The position numbers were made by a program, and so were the translations under genes. DNA of 64,000 bases, taken from contig NC_087065.1 in the NCBI RefSeq assembly GCF_963678635.1, positions 12,361,579 to 12,425,578 of the forward strand. The letters are read 5' to 3'. The stretch's first letter is position 1, and each line of letters begins with the position of its first letter. This DNA comes from Symsagittifera roscoffensis. Taxonomy: Eukaryota; Xenacoelomorpha; Acoela; Convolutidae. The notes below the pieces were generated by a model. It was not told the DNA's origin. It was given only the letters and a program-made list of their open reading frames with translations, and ran no database searches. Positions 23,511 through 34,020 of this stretch are shown here, one piece after another.

Positions 23511-24186
23511 AGTCTGTGGGCTTTGGGCAGGGGAAATTAGATCATAAATATAACTAAATTAGATTATAGTTTTTTAAGAGCAAGGATAATAGCTAAGATT
23601 GCTTAAAAATTAGATTTCAAGTTTACTCTTCATTCAACCCTGTATATTAGTCCAAAAACCGAAAAAGCTAAATTTTCTCGATTCTGAGACAACTTCTTTA
23701 ACTTTCGTGGAACCATATCAAGGTCAATTGATCGGTAAATTGATAACAAACTTGACCACTCGCAATTTTTTTGGGGGACGTGAAATTGAGCGTTAAACAC
23801 CTAACCCAAGTCAACGTTCCTTTCCATCGCTTCTTGATGTGTTTGAAATAAAGACAATGAAAATTAGTATCGAAGATAATTTTAGCTAGAAATTTATCAG
23901 TGACCAGAATGAACCTGTCATACGGCGTAGTATCGGTATTCAAGGTAATGGTTTTGTTCTCACGCAGTCTAAGTTACTAGTGCTAAGTGATACTTGCTAG
24001 TGCTAGTGAGTTATTCACGTTTCGTTTTGACACTCTCATCTCCATAGTAAGAGAACGATTGATTTTTTTAAATTCTTTATGAATCTAATTTTGAATTATT
24101 TCGATATCCCTGTCTAATTACAATTTAGTATTGTCATTAGATAGTTTTCTAACTGAGTTTCTGTAGGTTCTCTAGGGGTATCTCAT
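23511..24186 (+). repeat. 5' LTR of the old gypsy element
   Basis: Starts agtcTGTGGGCTTTGG (TG at 23515) and ends TCTCA directly before the primer site. It aligns with 35206-35884; the best block is gctagaaatttatcag..gaccagaat..cctttcatacggcgtag (23886-23930 against 35573-35616). The left edge is uncertain by about 5 bp. No target-site duplication was found. Confidence 0.8.
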
Positions 24187-24823
24187 GGCGCAGCCAACAG
24201 TGTAACAATCTGATAATAGAGCAGAAATTTTGAGCCTACTAGTATTCTTACGGAAAAACTGAGCAGAACCTCCGTTTGCGTGGGAAACGCGGATAGACCA
24301 ATTTTTCTTGGCAATCTCACTCAATGCGATCCAATTTATCTGTAATCAGGACCAACTCCTGTTTTTGACCACCCACCACTAAGGCCACAGTCTACAACGA
24401 CAACAGAAACAACAGACAAAACATAAAAAAGAATAACACTATATACAGCAGCTTTCCGAAAACTCGGGTCAACTCAAAAACCTGCCTCAACAAGTTTTAT
24501 CATGAGGCAGACATTTTCATTTATCAGGGTACGCGGCGGAATGAGGCTGGACGCATCGAAAAGGAAGTTAAACGGGATATCTTCATTGCTTATAAGAAGT
24601 TCGGTGAAATTCAGAGAAAACTTTGCACAAGAGCAGACAACATGTTCGGTGACGCGGTGAAAGCACTCTTACTTCACGTGAAAGGATACGCCTCGGCCAA
24701 AGTCATGCAAAACATAATACCTTCGGAAGCGGAAATTGTCATCAAATTTTTTTTAAAGTGAAGCAAACGCGTATCATATCCATCCAATCAAAGAGCAACG
24801 TTCGCAGTAGAAGGAAGTGAACG
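24186..24823 (+). pseudogene. Gag remnant of the old element
   Basis: Begins Met-Ala-Gln-Pro like the intact family member, then a stop at the seventh codon. PPFAWETRIDQFFLAIS near 24260-24320 matches the PPIPWEEWSDLFQLAI region of gag at 785-832. A GMRLDASKRKL-like segment near 24540 matches FNGMRLEEADKKL. Several stops and frame changes follow. Zinc knuckles could not be made out. It once encoded the capsid protein. Confidence 0.7.
24187..24200 (+). other. tRNA-Ser-type primer binding site of the old element
   Basis: TGGCGCAGCC follows the LTR-terminal CA immediately. As in the element at 433, the ATG at 24186-24188 straddles the junction and opens the gag frame (Met-Ala-Gln). Confidence 0.7.
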
Positions 24824-25204
24824 TTGGGCAACTCAAAGAATCAGAATCGCATAAGCAATACAATCATTCAAATCACAATTTTTCAGATTCTTATTAGTTT
24901 TGCGATAACAGGCTTACAATTGAACATTGGAAAAATCCCAATAAGACGATGTTTCATTGAATCAGACGGCGAGCCGGAGTATTCAGTCTCAATCAAAAGT
25001 CTCGAAATTATCAATGCCGCGAAGAGCAAAACTAAGTCTTTAAGAGCCACAATTAGAGCAAAGAAAGCTCTATTTAGTGCAATTATTGACACCAGAAGTC
25101 TGGTATCATATGTCATCAAAAACACAGGGCAAGATATTGCTCAAGTAACCTACAGCAAAATTCTTATCATTTCAAGAAAAACTAAACACCGCGTCATTTG
25201 TTGA
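24824..25204 (+). pseudogene. Aspartic protease remnant of the old element
   Basis: A 126-codon open segment. Its second half carries FSAIIDTRSLVSYVIKN, which lines up with the IQVDSASPVSFLKQN active-site region of the related polyprotein. The Gly/Ala after Asp-Thr/Ser is replaced by Arg, so the active-site loop is altered. The segment has no ATG at its start (24824 is a near-start codon) and is only the longest surviving open piece of pol. Confidence 0.65.
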
Positions 25205-26599
25205 AAAAAAAACATCAGACCTCTATCACTATTCAGGTTTTTTTTATATAGACTTCAATTCAAAAACATTGAATTAAAAAGAACGCAAAAATGTTGATAC
25301 CATAAAACGGAACATGTTGTCTCCCATGTTATGATTTACATCCCCAACTTGTTTTGTAAATGAACAATTTAAACAATCTAACCCTGAAGCTAAAATTGAT
25401 AGAACAGAAGCAGATTTCGAATCAGCAACTTCAAGGTGGAAAAAAGATTTCTTCAAGAAGTAAAACGATGTTTCAACAGACTGGGCTGATCAATAAATCA
25501 CAAAGTCTAACACTAATCAAGTCTCCCTTAATTCCCATAAAAGAGAAAGACAGCCAAGTATCAATCCATTTCCAACAAAAAGTAGGGGCAAAAATTGGAA
25601 GTTAATTAAGGGGGGTCTCATTGTAAACTTTGATGAATGTACTAGTGACCATTTTGTAGCTCCAGTAGTTATAATAGCATAACAATTTGGATCTGGGAAA
25701 TATGCAATGGACGCCAAGCCGATGAACGACTAAATCTTTTATATTAGATGCCCAACCTATTCGAGCTCTCAGATTCTGCAGCCCAAATTATCACTTTATC
25801 ACTTCAGAAACGATGGGAGAAGCTTGGTCCACATCTCTAGACCTTGCTTCAGTGATCTAATTCTAGATTTAACGATAAAGGAACTTTGTAACTTCAGTAT
25901 CGTATGCGATGAACATACGGGCACGTATACGTATTGATTCAAAACACGCTTTTTTAGACTGCAAAAAAATTCAAAAAAAGCGCTGGACATAACATTCGGC
26001 TGCACTCTGAAAATTTGCTTTTTAGTTGTTTTTTAATTTGTATCTGAACACAACAAAACCGTGGAAGAAGTTTTGAGGAACACGATTGCAAAAACTTTTG
26101 CATTAAAACGCAGCAAATAAAAATTTTCCAAGGAATCTCTAAAAACTTCAGGACTCGAAGTTGATTCAATTCTCATCAGACCGAAGCATTCAAAAAGGAA
26201 GCGGTAAGAAATTTTCTCACCAGCGAAAGTCAGGAGACAATTAAGGTCATTTATGGGTAGATTGAACCATATTTCTTGATTGATTTCGAGTTTTCAACTG
26301 ACAACTGAGGCAATTGGAACAAAATCTAAGTTGAGCTACCAAACCAAGTTTGTGCGAAGGGATTATCAAAAACCAGTAATGAACTCATTGTTAAATTTAA
26401 TCGAAGTTATAACCAAAACATTTTAATATAACCATTCAAAAACTCCCGGATTGGATATGAGCCAGCCTTAATGACTAAGGAGCCGCACTATCAGAAGAAA
26501 TAGAAAATGGGTTTTTGCCAAAATGCGTATACATCTAGATCCCTAAACCATGCAGAGAAAAAATAGCACAAACAGCTAGAACAACTAGCAGTAGTTTGA
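25205..26599 (+). pseudogene. Reverse transcriptase remnant of the old element
   Basis: Similarity to RT of the related family appears in successive pieces across several frames: SPLIPIKEKDSQVSIHF near 25525 (against PLKPIQLKGRRVPLHL), NFDECTSDHFVAPVVI near 25630 (against NCDEDRFISPIVI), YAMDAKPMN near 25700 (against LALDSKFIN), and CNFS..GTY at about 25880-25930. The YLDD box cannot be recognised. Multiple stops and shifts make it non-functional. Confidence 0.75.
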
Positions 26600-26835
26600 T
26601 CTTGTGAGTTTGTTGAAGTTTATGGGGCAATCATTTTCATATGTTGACTGCTCACAAAGCAATTATTTCTGCATTAACCAATAATCAAGGGAATTGCACA
26701 TACCACTCAAGAAAAACCATATGGGCAAATATAACGTTACCTTTTGATTATACCATCTCACATATTGCGGGAAAAAAATTGGTATCGCCGGTTATTTGTC
26801 CCGAGATCCGAAGCTAAATGCTCCCTTTACCTCGA
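26600..26835 (+). pseudogene. RNase H remnant of the old element
   Basis: HMLTAHKAIISALTNNQGN, then CTYHSR, FDYTISHIAGK and LVSPV follow the family pattern DHKALLSAL..TYHSR..FNFTIKHLAGKD of the copy at 30459-30752. Frame changes lie near the ends. The decayed frame closes shortly before the minus-strand insertion at 27066. Confidence 0.75.
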
Positions 26836-27065
26836 ATTATGATGATTAATTTAATCCATCAACTAATTCGACATTAGGGAATACCACGGATTCCAATCAA
26901 CCAGAGAAAAATCCTCTAATTTATACAAATTTATTCACAGATTTTAGCCCATCAGAGTGCAGTAGAGCCAAATCAATCATAAGTCCGGAAAAATCGTTTT
27001 CATTGACCATAAATTTTAAATTGATTAGCTTAGAAGTCTCTTTTACTAAATGCTAATTCTAACTC

Positions 27066-27331
27066 TGATAAAATGTTTCTTTGTTACGGATAATTCTACT
27101 TAGTTACAAATAAGATATGTTTAAAAAGTGAATTAATCTCTAAATTAAAACATTAAAAAGTGAGCGGTCATTCTCTCCGTCGGAGAGAATGAAGATAACA
27201 AGGTCATATCTAAATTAACCAGTTAAGAAACTTTAAGGTTAATTAAATGAAATAAGACGAATGGTAAGATTCGCAACATTCCCCTTAGTGGGGAAAAAAA
27301 ATTAAAGTACTAAGCGCCATGATACATAACA
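27066..27331 (-). repeat. 3' LTR of the younger element
   Basis: On the minus strand it begins TGTTATGTATCATGG at 27331 and ends TTTTATCA at 27066, 266 bp. The R/U5 part (27066-27240) closely matches 541-713. The U3 part is much less alike. Confidence 0.8.
27168..27192. promoter_or_regulatory. Perfect 25-bp palindrome in the 3' LTR
   Basis: Same 12+1+12 palindrome as at 586-610; only the unpaired centre is strand dependent. It is conserved while neighbouring U3 sequence is not. Confidence 0.85.
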
Positions 27332-27341
27332 TGTTATCTAA

Positions 27342-27358
27342 CCCTTTTTCTCCCTCTC
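27342..27358 (-). other. Polypurine tract
   Basis: GAGAGGGAGAAAAAGGG on the minus strand lies ten bases upstream of the LTR start. In this family such a tract primes plus-strand DNA synthesis. The ten-base spacing is larger than usual, so the LTR edge could be slightly off. Confidence 0.65.
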
Positions 27359-27575
27359 GAGAAGTCCAACAAGGATTGAAAATTAAATACTGCGCAATAT
27401 CACAAATGAAATTTTAGTGCTTCGAAGGAATGACTGAATTAGAAAGAATGATATAATTTCTAATTCCGGCGGATTATAATCCCTAGTTATAAGTAGGTAA
27501 ACTCTAACTGCGCTGAAACGAAATACTAGTACGATTATAATGACTAAATACGAGTTTTCAAGTTTTTGATTTAGT

Positions 27576-28655
27576 TTAGCTGTCCCCTTCCATGAATTTT
27601 TCTAGCTCAGCGTTAAAAAATTCACTGTCTAAGTCGATGTAGTTGTCGAAACTATTCACCGCATCTCTCAGGGATTCGTCAGTAGAGGCGATGGAGAATT
27701 GATCGGGAGATGAAAGGTACGCTGGGCCCGGTGCACGGTCCTCCGGTAGAGTGTCGCAAATGTGGGTCTGATTCTCCGAGGGATTCTCTCTGAAGGTTAG
27801 TGTGGGGGAGCCCGAGCTGTCGCCCTCGTCCAGAGATATAGGGTTATTCGCGGTGCCTGGTTGGTTTTCGAACTCGTCTATAATATCTATCTAATATCGC
27901 TTACCATAGAATTGTGGGGGACCAACATTTCGACTTGAACGTCTTAATTTAAATTCGTTACCGGTGATAGTGATTTCCTTAGGATGTCTTTCCTCACTAG
28001 TTGCACTTTCGTTAGAGGAGTCCTCTATCTCAAAAACTGGAAATTCCACCGGATTTTCTCCTTCCAATGCTTTTGTTGAATCCGAAGGAGTGTTTGGGCC
28101 CTCTGTTGTCGTAGCGGTAGAAGATTCGCCAGGTGGGTGTGAGGTAGTTTGAGGTGCTGGCTTTATACTAATTGGGCATTCCGCTGTATCTGTAGATTGA
28201 AGTTGTTCGTCTAAAATCTCAGATTTTATATTAGTTTGATATGTTTGAGGAGCTAATGATGGGGTAGGTTCTTCGTTAAAAATGAGGTTATCTGAAATGA
28301 AGCGTTTTCTTATCATTTCTCTGCATGGAAAACCTCCCGCAATCCATCCCCAATCACTAATGTCCGACGTATCCGACGGAATGAACATGGATTCATCACC
28401 TGCTAAGTATCCTGTGTTCGAAGTCGAGGCTTTATTTCGGTTTCGCTTCGATTTGTTGAATTTAGTAGGCTGTTTCGTTCCTCTAGATCTGGTGGTGACC
28501 GGGGTGAAAGACTCTGTGTGTCGTCCTGTCTTAGTGTCTGGTTTCCGCGTCTGTTGTGTCTTCGCTTTGTTTGTCTTTCTTGGACCTTCTTGTAAATCAC
28601 TGTTAGAAAAAGAGGGAAATGAGATATTTCCTTTGAATGAACGGATTGTAGAGGA
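27576..28655 (-). pseudogene. Long pol C-terminal tail or separate last ORF
   Basis: The integrase frame continues past its TAA (28656) for about 359 codons to a TAA at 27576, broken only by a TAG at 27891. Two isolated stops in 359 codons of AT-rich DNA indicate a once-open reading frame. The first third is basic (KTNKAKTQQTRKPDTKTGR region); the rest is Ser/Thr/Pro/Glu-rich, including FPVFEIEDSSNESATSEE. The end is acidic (NSFDNYIDLDSEFF). An ATG at 28386-28388 could start a separate protein. No Cys cluster, chromodomain or membrane segment is seen. It ends about 220 bp before the polypurine tract. Whether this is an integrase tail or an accessory protein cannot be settled. Confidence 0.6.
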
Positions 28656-30458
28656 TTAAGACTTTGGGATGGCGATGTCCGATTTTCTAATGATTTTTCC
28701 GTCGGATAGTTCAACCGTGGATTTTGTTGAGTTTATTATTTTCTGACCTAGTTGTTTATAGAGTGGATTTCCGTTTATACTTCCGTTGGTTTTTCGTAGT
28801 AAATTACCTTTAAACGGACTGTTTAAGGACACTCGGGAAGATGAAGGTTTTGAGGTTGTAGGAAGGTCTGTGTCGTAGCCTTTCTCCAATGGTGACTGGT
28901 TGTTTTTCGGTACAAGAAAGTCTTTGTATCCGTCCTCTATCCGATCGTCAGCATTCCAGTCAAGGGCCCTTTCTCTGCTTAAGATCGACTTCCCTTTGTC
29001 TAAAAATCCACCGGATAATTGACTAGATGCCAATTGCTTCCAGATCGTGTTCGGTTTTCTATTAGAGTGTATTTCGAACAGTGAGCATTTTATTTTTGAT
29101 TGAAAGGAAGATCGTAAATTCCAAATGATTTTCGAAATGGCAGTTTGTAATGTAGGTTTTTGTTGTTCTAAAGACATTGCTAATAATTTGATTTTTACAG
29201 TATGAACAAGTTTTTCTACAAGACCGTTAGAACGATGGTCCCTAACTGTACAAAATATTAATTTGATATTAAGAGAATTGCAAAATAATTTAAAATCCTG
29301 ACTAGTAAAACAGGATGCGTGGTCAACACGAATAGAGTTAGGAATCCCATGGAGATAAAAATAATCTTGAAGGAATTCGATTACCGTGTTTGATGACGTT
29401 GAAGAGGTAATTTTTGCTGATGAGAATTTTGAAAAACGATCTATACATAATAAGATGTATTTATTGTTTCCCCAGGAGTTATCTAATGGACCGGCAAAAT
29501 CAAGGTTTAATTCCTCATTAGGTTCAAATAAAGTGGGAAGTTTGCTAATTTGTGTAGTTGGTATGATGCTTTTTATATTCTTACCGGTTTGGGTGCATTG
29601 TGTGCAATTAATCCCGTGGAAGTAAATTTGCCGGTTTATATGTGGCCACCAAATATATTGTGCCAGGTATTTCATACCGAATTGGCCAGGGTGAGATTCA
29701 TGTAAAGTTTTTAAAACGGCGTTTCTAAGTGTGAACGGAATAACCAATTTTCCATCCATATATAATAGTCCGTCGGATTCATGAAGGTCTTTCGAAAATT
29801 GGTGTAAGTAACGGGAATTTGCGTTGATGTTTTCTACTTTTTTCTGTAAAACCTTCACAATTGGGTTTAACATCTCATCATCTTCCGTTAATAAAGCAAC
29901 CAACTTTGCATTGAATAAAGTATTTAAATCCAAAGGTCTTTCAGGTAACTTGAGGTTTTCTCGAAATTTAGTTACTAACTTTTTGTGCTCTGAGGAAATT
30001 TGGAAATCAATAGAGACTTGTATCCCGGAAGTAGAAGGATTTACTACAATTTGGTTATTTGACATATTTACACTATTTATAAGTTTGAAATCCGAAGGAT
30101 TATTAATTAAGCTACTGTTAATAATTAAAAAATAAATAAAGGCTGAATTTGATAGAAGGACTTTAGTAGAATCTGTGCTTGAGAAATCCGAGGGAATACA
30201 TTTAGAGTTACAAAATTCTGTTCTACAGTGTTTTTGATTGCAGATTGAGATGGAAGAATTGACGAAATTCAATGCTGTAATTATTACGTCATTTCGTAAT
30301 TTCGTGTACAGGGAATTTTCCGAAATTGAATTAGTTGAATTACGTAATGGATTTTCATTATCCAAAGGATTGAGTGCATTATATATTTTTTTGGTAGTTG
30401 CAACTACAAATTCTTCGTCGTAATGTAATGGGGGAATTGCTTTACCCGAAGGAGTTCT
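28656..30458 (-). pseudogene. Integrase of the younger element
   Basis: Open from 30458 to the TAA at 28656 (569 residues from 30365). It inserts the DNA copy of the element into the genome. Numbered from 30365: H2C2 zinc domain at about 222-257 (LHESHPGQ, YIWWPHI, CTQC); catalytic core Asp289 (LNLDFAGP), Asp348 (IRVDHAS) and Glu384 (GLVEKLV), with the expected 35 residues between the second Asp and Glu; and a C-terminal part with ELSDGKIIRKSD near 550. About 200 residues of weakly conserved linker precede the zinc domain. The stops on both sides (30459 and 28656) are in frame with the neighbouring domains, so it was once one polyprotein. The catalytic residues look intact. Confidence 0.9.
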
Positions 30459-30752
30459 TTAAATTAAATCGGTAAAACCCATATCTTTTCCCGCTAAATG
30501 CTTGATAGTAAAATTAAATGGTAGAAAACGATCTACCCATCTTGTCAATCGGCTATGGTACGTTTTGTTTCCGTGATTAGGTGACAAAGCGGAAAGGAGA
30601 GCTTTGTGGTCGGTAATAATTTCGAATTCGGAGCCGTAGAGATATTTTTTGTAATGTTCCACCGCCCATACAACTCCTAATAACTCTAATTCGTTTGTTG
30701 AATATTTGGATTCATGAGGATTTAAAAATCTTGAAGCAAATGACACTGTTTT
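30459..30752 (-). pseudogene. RNase H domain of the younger element
   Basis: Carries SFASRFLNPHESKYSTNELE, ITDHKALLSAL and FTIKHLAGKDMGFTDLI, the typical gypsy RNase H series (NELE Glu, DHK Asp). It degrades the RNA strand during reverse transcription. It is bounded by an in-frame TGA at 30753 (after HENV, where related proteins would have a sense codon) and an in-frame TAA at 30459. Both are nonsense changes in a continuous frame. Confidence 0.9.
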
Positions 30753-31782
30753 TCAAACGTTTTCATGGAGTTGTTCAAGAGATGCACCTAACCCATTATG
30801 TGAAGCATCGGTTTTTACTCTCGTGGGCTTTTTTACGTCGAAGTGGGTGTTTTCAGTAAGATTTACTATTTCTGATTTAATCTTATCGAATGCTTTTGAG
30901 TGATCTTCATTCCAAAGGAAAATTGACTTCTTGTTTAGAAGAGGTCTAAGCGGGCTTCCGAGGGATGCTAAATTTGGTACAAATTTAATGTACTGATTAG
31001 TTGACCCGAAGAATGATCTTAATTCTTTTAGATTCTTTGGAATTGGAATATCTTTGATTGCCTTGGTTTTATCGAATAGTGGGGCGATTCCGGTTTTCGA
31101 TATTTTAAAGCCGAGCCATTCGATTTCTTTTCGGAAGAATTTGCATTTCGACCATTTAACTGCGAAATTGTAACTATCTAGCGTTGATAAAATTTTATAA
31201 ACAATTTTCTTGTGATCGTTAAAACTTCCTTTGGAAGCGACTAATATGTCGTCAAGGTAAAAATTTGTAAAAGGAATATTTCCCAGAATTGAGTCCATGA
31301 CTCTTTGAAACTCGTTTGGCATATCGCCGAGTCCGTAAAAACCGGTTGAAATTGATAAGTGCCTGTTATATCTCCGCCAACTAGGCTAAAATTGCATTGG
31401 CTGCTAGTATAATTGTCTAGCGAGAGTTGACTATATGCATTCTTTAAGTCTAGATTTGTAAACCATACTTCTCCGGCGGAATTGTTTGAAATTTGAGCCG
31501 CTACGTTATCCACTAATTCGTGTATATTGGGCATCTGATATTTGTTCTTGTATATTTGTTTGTTGATAAATTTTGAATCTAGAGCTAGCTTTATCGATTT
31601 GTCTTTTTTACAAGTGATAACTATCTGACTAATAAATTTGTCCTCGTCACAGTTTTCTAATTTTTTGATGTGTCCTTCGGATTTAAGTCTGTATAATTCT
31701 GGTTTTACTGAATCCAGTAAGTGTAAAGAGATCCTCCTGCCTTTTAGTTGAATTGGCTTTAGTGGTTTGTGAAAGTGTGTTA
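30753..31782 (-). pseudogene. Reverse transcriptase of the younger element
   Basis: Two frames joined by a one-base loss near 31345, where caatttcaaccgg replaces caatttttaacggg of the 433-2900 copy. The upstream half has LDLKNAYSQL (first catalytic Asp). The downstream half has DMPNEFQRV, FYLDDILVASKG (the YLDD active site missing from the other copy), WLGFKI and the connection region up to KTDASHNGLG, which begins RNase H. Apart from the shift and the closing TGA, the domain is complete. Confidence 0.9.
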
Positions 31783-32200
31783 TTTTGTTTGATTTTTCAT
31801 CTTTCCAATCCGAAGGAATAATTGTTTGAAGGTTTTGGAAATCATTTCTATTTCATTATCTATGTCAAGTGAGGTAACTGAATTGATAGACTTACAAGTT
31901 CTCTTGTTGGTGAGTGTTGTGAATTGTTTTTGTGAAACTTCGATTCCGACTTTTGGTAAATTGTTGTTTCCCAAGATGTTTCTTTCATGACCTTGAGTTA
32001 AGAAGAAGTGGCATTCCTTGTGAGACCATCCATTTGAGAAAATTGGGATGATTACCTCTCCAGTGATATTTATTGCATTGTTCGTAAATCCGCAATAGAG
32101 TTCTTTAGTCGCTTTATCCACTGGATAAATTTTCACATAAGGGTCTCGTAACTTCAACTCGTGTAACACATTCTGTTTAAGGAAGCTTACAGGGCTTGCT
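31783..32200 (-). pseudogene. Aspartic protease of the younger element
   Basis: Contains MDSASPVSFLKQNV (active site; the shared copy has VDSAS at 1951-1965) and HERNILGNNNLPKVGI. It is out of frame with gag through a one-base gain near 32195 (ctcaaatatacagg against ctgaacatacagg). It is out of frame with RT through loss of one A in an A run near 31783. It would have processed the polyprotein. Confidence 0.88.
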
Positions 32201-32892
32201 GAATCCACCTGTATATTTGAGAATTACTTGGTTTTCATTTCCTAAGCCGATGTTTAGTAGTTTCTTCAGTTCCTTTCCGTGGTCGTCATAGATAGTTGTT
32301 ACGTTTAATACAGAATAATCATCGTTATCGCTCTGTCCGGACTCCGACCATGCGTTGATTACTCCACAGCATTCTCTATTGGCGTGGTCGATATGTACAT
32401 CCGGTTGTTCCGAAGGATAATTATGATCTGTATTATTTACAATTTGACTATCCACAATATTTACATTTTTACGGCGTGATTTACAGAGTCTAGTAAAATG
32501 TCCTCGATATTTACAAGTCGTACAAGTCGTATCTTTAGCGGGGCAAACCGCTAGATGTCCTTTTGTAAAGTTTCCGCCGCATTTCATACATGTGTTAGTT
32601 CTTTCGATGTTTAGGGTGGGTTCTCTTTTTACATTAAAATGAATAAAAGATTTGTTGGAAGAATATCCGTTGGATTTAAAAGTACTTGTCATTTTGATGT
32701 GGTTTGTTATTCCTTTTTCGTCAATCAGGGCTACATTTAAGGCTTCTAGTGGAGGTAGGGTTTCCTTGAGAAGTTTCCGTTGGATGTCCGAGTTCTTCAT
32801 GTTATTGATAAAAATGTCTCGAATCCATTCATCTTCTCCTGTGGGAATGTTACATCTTTTTGCCATTTCTGCAAGTGCCCCCCAAAAATTCG
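32201..32892 (-). pseudogene. Gag fragment with two zinc knuckles, younger element
   Basis: Similarity to gag starts at WGALAEMAKRCNIPTGEDEW and runs through LPPLEALNVALIDEKG to the nucleocapsid part. Both knuckles are whole here: CMKCGG..H..C and CTTCKYRGHFTRLC. That contrasts with the Tyr replacement in the 433-2900 copy. The first roughly 185 residues are absent. The protein runs into the protease domain through a +1 shift near 32195. Confidence 0.88.
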
Positions 32893-33379
32893 CCCAAAAT
32901 GAATCCAGCTCCATTAATCAATTTCAATTCGAATCCATCAAAATTTTCGTTTTTATTAATCAAATTTAATTCCAATTCTAAATTTCAGAGAAGCTCATCA
33001 GAAAATGAGATCATTGACTTCCATTTCGGATAAAATTATTAACTTAACTATCAGTACAAAGGTAGGGGAGGGAGTGCGAAAAAACCTTAAAAAGTGTGCT
33101 GGCAAAGAAACGAGAAAAGACCGCAAAATTGTCCCCAAAAACGAAATTTAAGTTGACAAACAGCTAATCAACAACTCTGTTCTTAGAACCAGCTGTTTTT
33201 AGAATGACAAGATTTCAAAAAAACGGTAGAAATAACAAACTTCACGAACTTAAAATTCAATAAAAATACATCCATGAGCCCACAGATAGCATCAAAGGAT
33301 CGAAAAATTTTCACAACCGGTAAATCAGACCTTTTAGACGCCAATCTGTGAAAAAAATCAACATCGGAAGACAATCAAA
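32893..33379 (+). other. Junction and linker region of the old element
   Basis: No domain is visible. The length (about 490 bp, plus 230 bp at 26836-27065) agrees with the long linker between RNase H and the integrase zinc domain in the sister element. The word aattctaa occurs on both sides of the insertion (about 27055 and 32978) but is not a convincing target duplication. Confidence 0.45.
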
Positions 33380-34020
33380 GGGCACCAATTAAGGAGTGCA
33401 TTCTGGCCGAAGACAGAGAAGTATTCCTTCGATTGACAATTAACTGTCAAGATTCTGGGACGACTCCACTGTGGTTAACAACTCTGTCATCATTGACAAT
33501 CGAGTGGTTATCCCTATGTTTTTGAGAAAGGTAGTCCTGATCAAATTATACCTCACACGTCCTGGACAAAAACCCATGATCGACAAGGCTGTGTATCTGT
33601 GGTGGCCGAGAATGCACCAAGAGATAATTGTGCAGTGCTTTTAGTTTAAGAACCTAAAGTCTGCTAAACCGTTCAACCATTAACTAATCTTGCAGACCCT
33701 AATGAAGGGCTTCATCCGAATTTCGCGGGTCACTGTTAAATAAAGAAGGGAAATAACTATTTTCAGTAGCAATGGAGCTTTTTCAAAGTATCCAGCTGCA
33801 ATAATAACCAAACCAACCGGTGCGGATGAAATGAAAAAGTTATCAATTGAATACAGCCAAAATATTGGTACCTCAAAATCAATTAGGACCATCAAAATTC
33901 CCAATCAAATAGAACAAGATTAAAAGTTTTCGATAGAAAAAAGGAACAAGTCATAAATGATGTCTAGTTAAAGATCATCGTGGGTGAGAGTGAACGCAGT
34001 ATTTAAAAAAATAGAAACTA
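33380..34020 (+). pseudogene. Integrase remnant of the old element
   Basis: Pieces across frames: VVIP..LRKVVLIKLYLTRPGQ then YLWWPRMHQEI (zinc domain) at about 33500-33630; PNEGLHPNFAGH near 33700 (first catalytic Asp position now Asn, against PNEELNLDFAGP); FSKYPAAIITKPTGADEMKK at about 33780-33840. Stops interrupt each piece. The position fits integrase of the element whose RNase H lies at 26600-26835. Confidence 0.75.

Larger units (their letters stand above)
27066..32892 (-). mobile_element. Younger Ty3/gypsy element inserted in the old one, 5'-truncated
   Basis: On the minus strand: gag from about residue 188 (32892), protease, RT with YLDD, RNase H, integrase, a long pol tail, polypurine tract and 3' LTR ending at 27066. 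The 5' LTR, primer site and first part of gag are missing. Similarity to the 433-2900 copy stops at the ggggggcact word of gag. It lies between RNase H and integrase of the old element, so it inserted later. No target duplication can be checked because one end is lost. Confidence 0.88.

Noticed and set aside
28282-28659. Plus-strand ORFs opposite the younger element (28282, 29386, 29824, 30238)
   Set aside because: They are antisense shadows of the integrase and tail frames.
27055-32985. Target-site duplication aattctaa around the younger element
   Set aside because: It does not abut the LTR end at 27066, and the 5' end of the element is missing, so the match is probably chance.
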